From assembly GCA_007844125.1 (NCBI GenBank), contig CM017558.1:60965780-61029779 (forward strand): DNA of 64,000 nucleotides, given 5' to 3'. This document shows positions 36,734 to 50,600 of this stretch, one piece after another. Within the stretch, counting starts at the first letter, position 1; every line of letters starts with the position of its first letter. The translations under genes were made by a program, and so were the position numbers. The DNA is from Sinonovacula constricta. Its lineage: Eukaryota > Mollusca > Bivalvia > Cardiida > Solecurtidae. The notes beneath the pieces were generated by a model, which was not told the DNA's origin, made no database searches, and was given only the letters and a program-made list of their open reading frames with translations.

Positions 36734-39700
36734 CTGGAAACAAAAATAAAAACATTTTTTTAAGTTACATTTAATATTATAAAACAACAGAACTAAACTA
36801 TTTGAAAGTTGTTTATAAAACTGAATATGAACCGACGTCGCATTGTCAAGTGACACGTGTGATCATCCGACCTGGCGAGAACGACAATAACATTTTTATA
36901 TGAGAAAACAAGTCGCTAAAACGTCACATGGCGAGAACGATTGTAACATTTTCCATTAATAAACATATGGGTAAAACCTGCCAGGGCGAGAACGGTTATA
37001 ACACTTTTCATTAATAAACATATGGGTAAAACCTGCCAGGGCGAGAACGGTTATAACACTTTTCATTAATAACCATATGGATAAAACCTCTGCCAGGGCG
37101 AGAACGTTATAACTCTTTTCATTAAACTTTTCATTATTAAACATATGGGTAAAACCTGCAAGGGCGAGAACGTTAACACTTTTCATTATTAACCATATGG
37201 GTAAAACCTGCAAGGGCGAGAACGATTATAACACTTTTCATTATTAAACATATGGGTAAAACCTGCAAGGGCGAGAACGGTTATAGCACTTTTCATTATT
37301 AAACATATGGGTAAAACCTGCAAGGGCGAGAACGATTATAGCACTTTTCATTATTAACCATATGGGTAAAACCTGCAAGGGCGAGAACGATTATAACACT
37401 TTTCATTATTAACCATATGGGTAAAACCTGCAAGGGCGAGAACGGTTATAACACTTTTCATTATTAAACATATGGGTAAAACCTGCCAGGGCGAGAACGA
37501 TTATAACACTTTTCATTATTAAACATATGGGTAAAACCTGCAAGGGCGAGAACGGTTATAACTCTTTTCATTATTAACCATATGGGTAAAACCTGCAAGG
37601 GCGAGAACGGTTATAACATTTCTCATTATTAAACATATGGGTAAAACCTGCAAGGGCGAGAACGATTATAACACTTTTCATTATTAAACATATGGGTAAA
37701 ACCTGCAAGGGCGAGAACGGTTATAACTCTTTTCATTATTAAACATATGGGTAAAACCTGCAAGGGCGAGAACGATTATAACACTTTTAATTAATAACCA
37801 TATGGGTAAAACCTGCAAGGGCGAGAACGGTTATAACACTTTTCATTATTAAACATATGGGTAAAACCTGCCAGGGCGAGAACGATTATAGCACTTTTCA
37901 TTATTAACCATATGGGTAAAACCTGCAAGGGCGAGAACGGTTATAACACTTTTCATTATTAAACATATGGGTAAAACCTGCCAGGGCGAGAACGATTATA
38001 ACACTTTTCATTATTAACCATATGGGTAAAACCTGCAAGGGCGAGAACGGTTATAGCACTTTTCATTATTAACCATATGGGTAAAACCTGCAAGGGCGAG
38101 AACGGTTATAGCACTTTTCATTATTAACCATATGGGTAAAACCTGCAAGGGCGAGAACGATTATAGCACTTTTCATTATTAACCATATGGGTAAAACCTG
38201 CAAGGGCGAGAACGGTTATAACACTTTTCATTATTAAACATATGGGTAAAACCTGCCAGGGCGAGAACGGTTATAGCACTTTTCATTATTAACCATATGG
38301 GTAAAACCTGCAAGGGCGAGAACGATTATAACACTTTTAATTAATAACCATATGGGTAAAACCTGCAAGGGCGAGAACGGTTATAACACTTTTCATTATT
38401 AAACATATGGGTAAAACCTGCCAGGGCGAGAACGATTATAGCACTTTTCATTATTAACCATATGGGTAAAACCTGCAAGGGCGAGAACGATTATAACACT
38501 TTTAATTAATAACCATATGGGTAAAACCTGCAAGGGCGAGAACGGTTATAACTCTTTTCATTATTAAACATATGGGTAAAACCTGCAAGGGCGAGAACGG
38601 TTATAACTCTTTTCATTATTAAACATATGGGTAAAACCTGCAAGGGCGAGAACGATTATAACACTTTTAATTAATAACCATATGGGTAAAACCTGCAAGG
38701 GCGAGAACGATTATAACACTTTTAATTAATAACCATATGGGTAAAACCTGCCAGGGCGAGAACGGTTATAACACTTTTCATTATTAAACATATGGGTAAA
38801 ACCTGCCAGGGCGAGAACGATTATAGCACTTTTCATTATTAACCATATGGGTAAAACCTGCAAGGGCGAGAACGATTATAACACTTTTAATTAATAACCA
38901 TATGGGTAAAACCTGCAAGGGCGAGAACGGTTATAACTCTTTTCATTATTAAACATATGGGTAAAACCTGCAAGGGCGAGAACGGTTATAACTCTTTTCA
39001 TTATTAAACATATGGGTAAAACCTGCAAGGGCGAGAACGATTATAACACTTTTAATTAATAACCATATGGGTAAAACCTGCAAGGGCGAGAACGATTATA
39101 GCACTTTTCATTATTAACCATAGGGTAAACCTGCAGGGCGAGACGATATAGCCTTTTAAAACCAAGGGTAACCTGCAGGGCGAGACGATAAACACTTTTC
39201 ATATTAAAATATGGGTAACTGCAGGCAAAGATTAAACACTTTATTATACCATATGGTTAAACTGCAGGGGAGAACGGTTATAACTCTTTCATTATAAACA
39301 TTGGGTAAACCAAGGGCGGAACGGTAAATCTTTATTATTAATATGTAAACCTGCCAGGCGAGAACGTTATAACTCTTTTCATTAATAACCATATGGTAAA
39401 ACCTGCAAGGGCGAGAACGGTTATTTCATTATAACCATATGGGTAAAACTGCCAGGGCGAGAAAGGGTATAACACTTTTCATTAATACCATATGGGTAAA
39501 ACCTGCCAGGGCGAGAACGGTTATAACACTTTTCATTATTAAACATATGGGTTAAACCTGCCAGGGCGAGAACGGTTATAACACTTTTCATTAATAACCA
39601 TATGGGTAAAACCTGCAAGGGCGAGAACGGTTATAACACTTTTCATTATTAAACATATGGGTTAAACCTGCCAGGGCGAGAACGGTTATAACACTTTTCA

Positions 39701-40123
39701 TTAATAACCATATGGGTAAAACCTGCAAGGGCGAGAACAGTTATAACTCTTTTCATTAATAACCATATGGGTAAAACCTGCAAGGGCGAGAACGGTTATA
39801 ACACTTTTCATTATTAAACATATTGGTTAAACCTGCCAGGGCGAGAACGGTTATAACACTTTTCATTAATAACCATATGGGTAAAACCTGCAAGGGCGAG
39901 AACGGTTATAACATTTTTCATTATTAGACATATGGGTAAAACCTCAAATTAAGAGAACAAATGCAACACTTGTATATAACAAACCATGTGAGTAAAATGA
40001 AACTCGAAACTGTCCATTTCAAGACATGAAATACACACCAAACCAGGTAAATATATCGTATATCATTAATAATCAATTCGATCGAATGTAATGATAAAAA
40101 TAGAAGTTCAATCTATACAGCAC

Positions 40124-40201
<78 letters not shown>

Positions 40202-41628
40202 CGAAGAGCAACATTCTTTTTGATAAACATTACAATCGGTGAACAATTAAACAGTTAATCTACATATGAAAAATATTCACTTTAACAGTAAATTAATATT
40301 GTTAGATGATAGCTATAAACATTTTTAATAAAATTGTAATTTCATTGTATATATTCGATTGTTAAATAATGTTTTAAACAACAATTAGATTTGGATATTA
40401 CCGACCATACAAGTCCTCCCATAGAACCATAGCTATATCGGTTACTTACAACATTGGGTATGACATCATGCCTTTTGGCCTTCAAAGTTTTCACTGTGTG
40501 TATAAAGTTTGTCTTTCCACTCGTCCCTTCAATTCTGTCTAATTCGTTGAGCATGGCGCACAACAGTCCTGACTGCGTAACACCATCACTGAAAAGGTTG
40601 TTACTGGTGAAAGGGTTTCAAAAGAATAATGAAAATGACCTTTTTGTTAAATATGGTTTATCTTCAATAAGCGTCTTGAACGTGAGCAATCGAATTTCAG
40701 CTTATACATGACTAGTGACCAGACCAGTAATATGTATTGTTTCTTTTAACCAGACCTTATAATATCTGTGTTTTTTGTTTGTTTCTGTTAATAATAATTA
40801 ATTGAACAGAACATATTTTCTTACTTAGGATATTTCGACTTTTTCACATATACTTTATCAATTTCTTGAAAAAGAAATCGACCTACATTGTTGTTCATCC
40901 GTTATGTAATCGTTTCTACATCTCCATGTACTACTTAAATGCAACCAATTATGATGTAAAACATTTTTTCATGCACCAACCGACTTCACAGACAGACCTG
41001 CACATAATGACGACGGACTTCTCCACAGAGGGTGTGTGATTCCACTCTCTAATAGCGCGAAGCGTCTGAAGCAGGGACTGAACGTTGTCTGGCGCTGTGG
41101 AACCCTCGTTCCAGCATCTGTACTCAAATAACTTCAGTTTAGTTCTCTGTGAAAGCAAGATAACACAAAAGTAAGAAACAATGATGAATACTTGTTCTAA
41201 GAAAATTTGTTCTAAAGAAAAGACCCAAATTCTATAACGCCGCTCCTTTGCAGCGCCTTGGATTACGGAAAACAAGAACATAAAAAGACAAAAATCAATA
41301 GCAACTTGTCCGTAGTTTTCCTAGTCATACTAATAACACCTTCCTTTTTCACAACAAACTTGACTTATGACTTCAGTTTCTTTCAGTCTCCGACAAGACA
41401 AACAATGGACAGAAATATCGAAACCTAATCTGATAGCCTTTTAGTTAGATAAATTAATCTGTCAGCATCAGTGTTGACACAGGTTAATACTTTGCCCTTA
41501 GAAATAGAAAAGTTGCTTGAAACATAGAAATTAATAAATAATTGTTTCGTTCCAGTAATTAAAATAAATGAACATTTGAACAAACTGTTAGACAGAACGT
41601 GATGATCTCTTAGTTGTTTAATTATACC

Positions 41629-41675
<47 letters not shown>

Positions 41676-44600
41676 CTTAAAAGGGAGCTAACCTGCGACG
41701 ATCCATTTACTTCAATAGTAATCTCGTGGTAACTGTCATTGGAGACAGTCTCGGTCTGCATCAAGTTATATGGTCCTGCCCTGACCTGATTGATCTAAAT
41801 CAAAATATGGACTCTGATTTAACAATTAATTGGCAAAACAAATAAACAGTGAGGTAAAAATATCACTTATTTGTAATTTAAGGGAAATATTAAATCAGCA
41901 ATAGTAATCATCGACAAACAATTGTTTAGGAAACCCATGTCGTCTTTTGTAACAGGTGGGCGCTTTCCCCTCCGGGTGGTTTGCATCCCATTTAGCAAGC
42001 TTGCTAAATATATTATTAAGCTGGTCATTTTGGTAATATTGCAAATATGTAGCATATGTACCAACTGGATGACGGTTGGCGTGACTTAAATAGCATTCGG
42101 CGCATGAGAACTCGCAGTTTAGATTTTGCATGGTAATGATGCGTTCCCCTAGTCGGATGTCGATAGTGCTTGACATTTCCTACGTAGTTTAAGTACCGAC
42201 TCAACCAATGACAAAACAACCAAATAAGTACGTTTAATGTATAATAAATCTTTTATGCAAAAATTAATTCCAAGTATAACGTCATGTGATCTAAAGAATA
42301 CAACTGAAAATAATTTTACCATGGCCAAACTACATGTAGGTGATTTGCATGCTAATCAATATGTTGAACCAAGTAGTAGAACTATACTTACACATGTATT
42401 ACACATAATGATTATTGTAAGTGCATACAATAAAAGACTAAGAAATGCAAAACAGTGTATTTTGATAAGATTTTATGACTGCTTTGCTTGTGGACTGGAA
42501 AGTATTGGGAAATACCAAGCGAAAATCAAATCTTCACTTAAAACGAAATGTATTTTTTGCCATTTTAATATTATGCACAAATATACTAATTATTGTATCA
42601 ATGTCGCAAGAATGCAAAAAGAAAAGAACACCTAAGTGAAATACCTTTTGGTTCGTCCACAGTTTGTTCGTTACCGTCACAACAGTCATTGGTTTAAAGG
42701 CCAGTATACGCTCCCATACTTCTTCCATGGAAGCCTGGCTCGGCAGGTTGCACAATATGTACACGTTTTGTTTCAGGAAGTTCTGCAATCAGAAAATGTT
42801 GGAAGACTATATTATTTTCTTTATTTATGTGTAGCATAGCTAAAGATAATTAAGACTAACAGGTCAAAGCTAAAAGGCTAGCTCGTTCATTGGCTTAAGC
42901 TCGAACGAATTGGTGTTTTGGCAAGTTTAAATTAATCCTTATTTAAAGTTATTGACAAGGTATAAGAAAAGTTCATTTTAAGAATATGTCAATATTCACG
43001 TACATCGTCTTACTTGTGTTACTTGCATTTGGAACGGACTGGCAATTTGTGGTTGCACTTACAATATGGATAGTGAGAAACCCTAGATAACGTTGGAAAA
43101 CTTTTATTTTAGGTCATATTTTGTCATCAACAAGTGTATTGTATAAATATCCGATTCGGTTAAATTTTACCTAGCGATTATTGATCTTTGCTAACAAATC
43201 GAACAGAATTATGTACACGAAAATAGAAAATTCAGCGAATATATTACTCTCACACAAAGTCAACTTTATCGCACTTTATTTCTTACCTGAAATGTCACTG
43301 CTTCCAGATTTTCTGAAATTTGATTTGATCCAGGGCGACGATCTGAAAAAGTTAACGTCGCTATAATGGCTTTCATTTAAAATAACAAGATATATAATTG
43401 TATCTATATGGATATATCCTGGTAGGCGGGGTCTTGCTAGTCCAGGCTGTTCGCATAATCCTAAATGTTTATTAGGGAGACTTGTAACACTATTTTTATT
43501 TTTTCTATTTACACTTTTAACCAATTATCTACCATTAATGTAAACTAAGACCAGTTGTCCGTTGATAACGTTTCATGTTAAGGATATATTACTATGGTTC
43601 CAAATTAAAATACTACTTTAACACAGGACTCATTTTATGTCCATTTTCAATAAACAACATATAACATATTTCTTTTGCACTACTTAAAATCAATCATACA
43701 ACATAAACAAAATCTGACAGGTGCCATAAAACCTAATTTCTAGCATTTTGAGTGATGCTATTTTTCCCTCCTGGTTACGTTAAAATAGAATCTGACGCTT
43801 ATTTGAGTTGCTACTTATCAAAGCTTTAACTAGTTTACTCTTAATTTTGCGATACTCAAATTAAACTGAACCAAATAAAGTGTCGTTATATTGAATGATC
43901 AGTGCAAATTTTATGAAAGTATTTTAAAGCCAACAAAATTAAATGGCTAATATTTTGTATACGTGACAGCTAATGCAAAAGTAAAAACTGGAGTTTTCCC
44001 GATATTTTTAGAATACTTTTATCAAATAACACATCTACAACTTCCACTTCAAAGTGGTGGTGACACATTTCACACGTCAATGTACCTGTTTATATCTACT
44101 GACTACAAACTTTTAAATAAACATTATCTTTTGAACTTACTTGGAGCATTTACATAGACCTGATCGGGCTCCGCGTGTTGCTCCAGACTGTCCTGTATCA
44201 ACTGGATTGGTAAAATGGCATAAATACATGTCCAAGATATAAAGAACATGAAATTAAACTTTTTTAATAGATCGATCATTATGTTCTACTCAAAGTAAGG
44301 CAGGATGACGACTGAAACTTGGTTGACAATTGGTGTTACAATATTATGAGAATATATCAAAGTCTATGTTGACAACAAATTGAGATAACATATAAACATA
44401 CTACTGAAAGTGAGTAATCCTGTTAACCACAATCTAAACTCTAAAACAATGAAAATCATAGTAATTAAATATTGAAGACTAAGACGGGTATTATGAAGTC
44501 TGGTTTATATGGAGAAAATAATTATGTTTTTAAATTATCATTATTTGGAATTGTGAGGCAATTGTATTACGAACTCGAAATTATGCTCCACAAATCAGGT

Positions 44601-47600
44601 TTAAGCACCCCAGTCGGTCCTTTTGCCGACTAACTGTTCGAAGGCGGTAACTGCTGGGTTTTTCTTTTTATGTGTTATGTCTCATCTCTGTGTTTTTGTC
44701 ACTTGTGCATTTACCCTGTTTGCCTTTGTCTAGATGTATATGTAGTTTAGATTTAAATATCTGTTGTAATTATTAATATTAATTGGACCTTTTCTTATTT
44801 ACCTATGCGAAAGTATGTTAACGTTTAAGTAAATATATCCACTTACCGTAAACTGTGACTGAAACCTTTGTGAGTGGCTCATGTAGTGATACATTTCTTC
44901 AAACTGTTCAACTAATATGGCGTCTGTCCCAAAGAACAGCGCTTCTGCAGCCGCCTCGTGAAGGTACAAGTACTGGTTCTGCAGAAAACTGATATCGTTT
45001 CATCATGGCTTAATAAAATATGCATGAATTTAGTACAAATGAACAAAAACCTACAAGGGCAGAGAAAATACACAATTTATTCGGAACACTTTTCAATTTG
45101 AAATATAACCTTACATAAGCAAATAATGCTCTTCAGAAAGATACACGCTTTTATTCGTTCTAACATGAAGTAAAATTGTAGACAGACAAAAAGTGTTCTT
45201 TTCATGGTATTTGTAAGGTTTGTGCATACTTTTTATGTAGCATTGCAAAACTCCATAAATGTACCAAGTTAATATATATATAAAGGAAGAATGCAAAAAT
45301 ACAAAACGGGTTTGAACTCAGTGGTCACTTCTAGAGGTATTCAAAACTTTAATGCTGGTTGTAACTAACCTTTGTCTGGACCATGTTTATTCTCTGCTCC
45401 CTAAGTTTCTGGACAATGGACAAAGGATGGACGCCACCCTTGGCCTGAGCCTGGTAAAACGTGTTGTCCAGGGCGATGAACGTCCCAGTACGTCCAACCC
45501 CAGCACTTAAATACATGGACATGAAAGAAAATATTAAAAAAATGAATGCAAATACACGAATTCCAGTTATTACATCAACAAGTAATTTTAACATTTGTTG
45601 GCATTTTCTTTTAGCAAGATAGCATATCGTCTTGACATGACACTCGTGAATTGACTCTAGTAAACAATATTTTTATATTAAACAAGCATGAATCCGTGTG
45701 GTGCTAGCACGGTATGATATAAAAAAATCTAACTAGGAAATGTTGCCTTTGGAGCAAATGAAATATTCGGAAATATATTTACAAGTCCGTGACGATTGTT
45801 GTCGCAAGAAGCTAATAGACATTTGTACAGAATACACATACGGCTTAAAATGTACATCATTTATTTAACTGAAAAATACATTGTATAGTTTGTATTTTTA
45901 GGCCGGGACTTGAAGGGACGCGTTGAGAGGTGTGTTTTTTTTCCATTTACTTCTTTTAAATTCCTTTGTTAGTAGACGCATTTATGTCCTGTGATCTTTT
46001 GTTAAAATATGTTTTGAAGGATTTATTTTTATAAACAATAAAATTAAAATTAAAAATAACTTAAATATGAGAAATATTGTCTACGTTTATTTGAAGCGCG
46101 ACGCTTATATTATTAAAAGTTTATTGAAATTTGCACACAGGGAAAGCCAGTCTCTGTTGAGAGCCTAAGACTACATGTACTAGCCTTGCTTCGAGAAAGG
46201 GAACCTTCGATCGCAATACAAGACATACAAAAGCATTTTCAAGAAATGGCGTTGGTATGTTTAGTGGTGATTATACCATTAAGTTACCTCAATAATATTG
46301 AAATAATTCTATCAAAGTGACTGTTAAATTGTGAATAAAAATATTTCAGTAAAAGATATATGTCACAATTCCGTGTATACTTGTTTTGATCGTTTGCGTT
46401 GTTTTTAATGATTCGAATCAACGGTGTGTTTTTACAGTATACATGTACGTGATGGACCAAAATTGTATATCACTCCAAGTCATGGTGTATGTATTCAAGT
46501 CCAGAATACAGTGCTCCCTCTACAAACGTCACCTCTCTTAGACGAATACCTCTCTTAGATGTCACTTCTATTTTCCCCCTGTCGTTTTTAACGTATTTTT
46601 CCCTCTAAAGAACGACAACTCTCTTAAACGGCTACCGTCACACATTTTTACTTCCGTATTCTTTAAATTCCCTCCCTTGAGCGGCCGATGATTTGTTTCG
46701 CTAGTCGTCGTTAGCCATCGGCATTTTCCGTGATGCCAAGTGATATCAGAAATTATCAAACAAACGTGACTGGATCCCGCGTTTACATGTATGTCCCCGC
46801 GTATATGTCTATTTGTAGAGCGACGGGAACCACTTGGTTCAATCGAACATTGTTTTCACAGGTTTCTCTTGTGACTTTTAGATAATTGCCCTAATACTAG
46901 AACAACTATAAGAACAAACGTTTGCAGCCTACCACACGTTAGCCAATTAAGGCAAATAAACCCAATCAAGCTCTTTATGAGTAATTAAGCGGTCTTTTAA
47001 TTTTACCAATCATCCGTTTATTAGTGGCCTAGTGGGTGGGGTAATTAAGGAACAATTGATTACTGGCATAAATTGGTCATCAGTTTAAAAACAGCAATGG
47101 CGAATTTTCTTTTAAATACCCATTGTAGTTTATCTACGTAACAGTCTCTCAAAAACTGTCTTCATTACGCTGTATTTGCTTACTGTTGTCTGTTCAGTTA
47201 AAATGAGCACTAAAAAGAAAAAAAATATACTTCTGTCTATTGACCAACGTGTAACTGTTGTTAAGCAACTAGACTCGGGGAAATCAGTTCAGGCTATTGC
47301 TGACCAGTGTAGGTGTGGTAGAACCCAGGTTCAGGTAATAAAATGTACTTAGCTGCTTGAGTAAAAATGTACAAATGCTTGCTTTAAATGACAAATACTG
47401 AGGAATGGTCTATAGATAGATCATTTAGGGATGATATGCTAAATTCTTATTAACAATTGAATTTATTTCTCAATGTCAAATGAATCTTTCTTAGCAAATT
47501 ACAGAAGAAAATAACATTAAATGGATTTGAAACATTTAATTCAACTGGTAATAAAATACGTAAGTACATGTATATACACATATCTAAGGGTTACCTCTCT

Positions 47601-50600
47601 AGAGCAACTACCTCTCTTAAGCAACCAAATTCTCTCCTTCCGCTTGATGTTGCTTAAGAGAGGGAGCACTGTAAACCCACCTACAATGGACGACAATGGG
47701 TGCCTTGTTCTAAGCAGCGGACGCCGCCTCATCCACGACCCGCCAGAAGTTGACCAAACACCAAGCGTTCTCAGGAACGTCTTTGTCGGGCCAGGAGCGG
47801 AAGTGGTAATGGTTGACGACACGACCCATGTTGAAGTCCTAAAAGGTTGGTGTGCATATTTACTCAGTTGGTAATTAATTTGAAAATGACATGTATCGCT
47901 TGTTACTAAACTATTATGTGTATAGTAATGACAAACAATATTTAATATATTTACGCCAAACATATGTATTTGTTAAAATATTTTATTCCGTTACGTGTAA
48001 TAAATCAGAAGCTGTTAGTGACACCCGTCTATAGTACATATAGTTATGCATGGACAATTGCTGTTTTACGGTGAGAAAAAAGGTCAATGTTGACAAAATC
48101 GATAATATAAACTTTCTTTGCAGTAGTTTCGTGAAAATATTCATTGAAGTTAGCAAGCACTTTAGCTTCTCCTTTAGCTTTACCTACTCTATAAATTAAA
48201 TTCAAGAAGACGTCGCATTAAAAAGTGTTGTTGTTTTTTTGTGTGTGTCGATAGGCATTCATTGACAAAAATGCCATTGTGATAGGGATGGCCCGAAAAA
48301 AATTTGTATTTTGCTACTGTGTACAGCTGCTTTTGATGGTAAAGCATTGACTACAATAATATCGTCTGGCCTAATGACCGTTCCATGTCGGTAAATGTTG
48401 GTTTTCTCTGTGTGTACTCTCTCATGGATATGCTGGCATATGATATACCCTATGGAAATGGACGCCAATACCCTGAATAGTATTCCGCTGTCTTGCGGGA
48501 AGGTTCTTGTTAGAACTTAAAGGCTAAGAGAGTCATCCCTGACAGAAAATCAGGCCAATGTAAAAGCCCGTCTTCTCCCGGCCTTCCACTACAGGGACTA
48601 GTAGTCTACACCTGTTTTGACGTGTTCTTGCCGGAGTAGAACAGATATTACCTCCCCGAGAGAGTGCTGCTAATAACTTGCAAAAGCTATAAGTACTTTA
48701 ACATACTTGCATGCAGTTTTCATGAAATGATGAACCAAAGTAATCTCTATATCGGATCGGTCGTCGCCCGGATCAAGGACCTTGCTGCTCGATACCACAT
48801 TCCGTCGACAGTGAAAAGTACGTTAGAAAGACGACCCAAGAACCTGACAATTGCCCAGTAGAATGTTAGGACGCTTCTAGACCGATATAAAGCAAACAAA
48901 CCAGAAAGAAGAACTGCGCTTGTGGCAATGGAATTGGCTAAATATGGGATAGACATCGCTGCCCTGTGTGAGATTTCTTGAATCTGGCAATCTCTGTGAC
49001 CTGGATGAAAACTTCTACTAAAGTGGCAGATAGTAGGGAGATAAAAGAGAAGCCGGATGTATGCTTTGCTCTCAGAAGGGAAATAGTCTCTAGGTTGACA
49101 GAATCACCACAACACATCAACGACAGGATCAAGACAACGTGGGTTCTACTGGGAAAGGATAACTGCGCCACTTTCATCAATGTGTATGCACCTACACTGA
49201 CTAACCCAGATGAACCAAAAGAAGCCTTCTACAGCCAACTGACATGTTCCCAGGTTCCTTCTACTGACAAGCACATTCGGGGAAACTTCAATGCCAAGAC
49301 AGGAGAGGTAGTGACCTCGACAAATGGCAAATAGTCCAGGGAACGCACGGTTAAGGCAAGTGCAATTCAAATGGAGCGCCGCTACTTTCTCTGTGTTCCG
49401 AGTTTGAACTGACAGTGACAACACACTGTTTAAACAGACAAATGAAAGAAAAAACACATGGATGCACCCTCGCTCCAAGCATTGGCACATGATAGATTTC
49501 ATCATAACAAGACACAGGGACAAGACCGACTTCAGCAGTACAACAGTCATGCGTGGAGCAAATTGCTGGACTGATCACCAGATGCAAAGATCAAAAGTTG
49601 CATTTCAACTTTGAAAGAAATACAACAAGCAAGGTGCCAAGAAGCCCTCTAAACTCAACACTACCAAACTTAAGGCCGCGGACCAGAAGGAGAGTCTACG
49701 AGAAGCGATGAATGTAACCACCAGCACGCTTGAGGCGGTTTATGGCTCTTCTGATGAACAAGATTAGACAGCCCTACAACAAGTTGTCTATGACACAGCA
49801 AAGACAACTCTTGGTAAGCCAGCCCGAAAGCACCAAGACTGGTTCGACCCAGATAACCAGGAATTACGCTATCTACAGAATAAAAGGGACCAAGCCCATC
49901 AGAAGGTGCTGCAGTCTAGGAGTACCAGATCGACTACTTTAGCATACAAAGATGGCTGCAGACAACAGCGCACTTGATCTTTCAAGACAGTGCGATGGGA
50001 CAGAAATGCAGAGGAACTACAGAAAGCAGCCGATAGAAATGACATGAAGGGATTTTACAATGGACTAAATGATGTTTGGGGACCCCAGACTAAGGACCCG
50101 TACAATTATAGTCAGCAGATGGACAGAAGACCTTTTCAACAAAAGAGTTCTGGCAAGATGTAGTGAACACTTCTAGCAGCTCCTCAATTTCCCCGGAGAG
50201 ATCACCCCTGAAGCACTTGACAACATACAGCAGCGCGCAATTAACACCTGCCTTGAGGCAACTCCCACAATGGTAGAGATGATGATAATAATTAAAAGCT
50301 TTAAAGATGGCAAAGCGCCAGGGGGATGAAATTCCTGCCGAAGTATGGAAGAATGGGGGTACCAATATGACTGTCAAGTTCTATAAACTAATATGCAAGC
50401 TATAGAATGAAGGCTCAGACCCGCAAGCATAGAAAGATGCCAACATCGTTACCATCTTCAAGAAGGGAGACAGAAAAGATTGTGGAAACTACAAAGGAAT
50501 CTCCCTCTTTTAAATTGCAGGTAAGATTTTTGCCAGAATCCTCCTTGATAGACTATCCCAGCACATCACCCCAAATGTAGTTCCTTAATCAGAACGTGTT

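Noticed and set aside
36868..39950. CRISPR-like array
   Set aside because: The units are contiguous with no unique spacers, the repeat is 55 bp and the locus is a eukaryotic intron.
47521..47874. 117-codon plus-strand frame as a gene
   Set aside because: It is the antisense shadow of the phosphatase WPD exon, which is supported by motif and phase on the minus strand.
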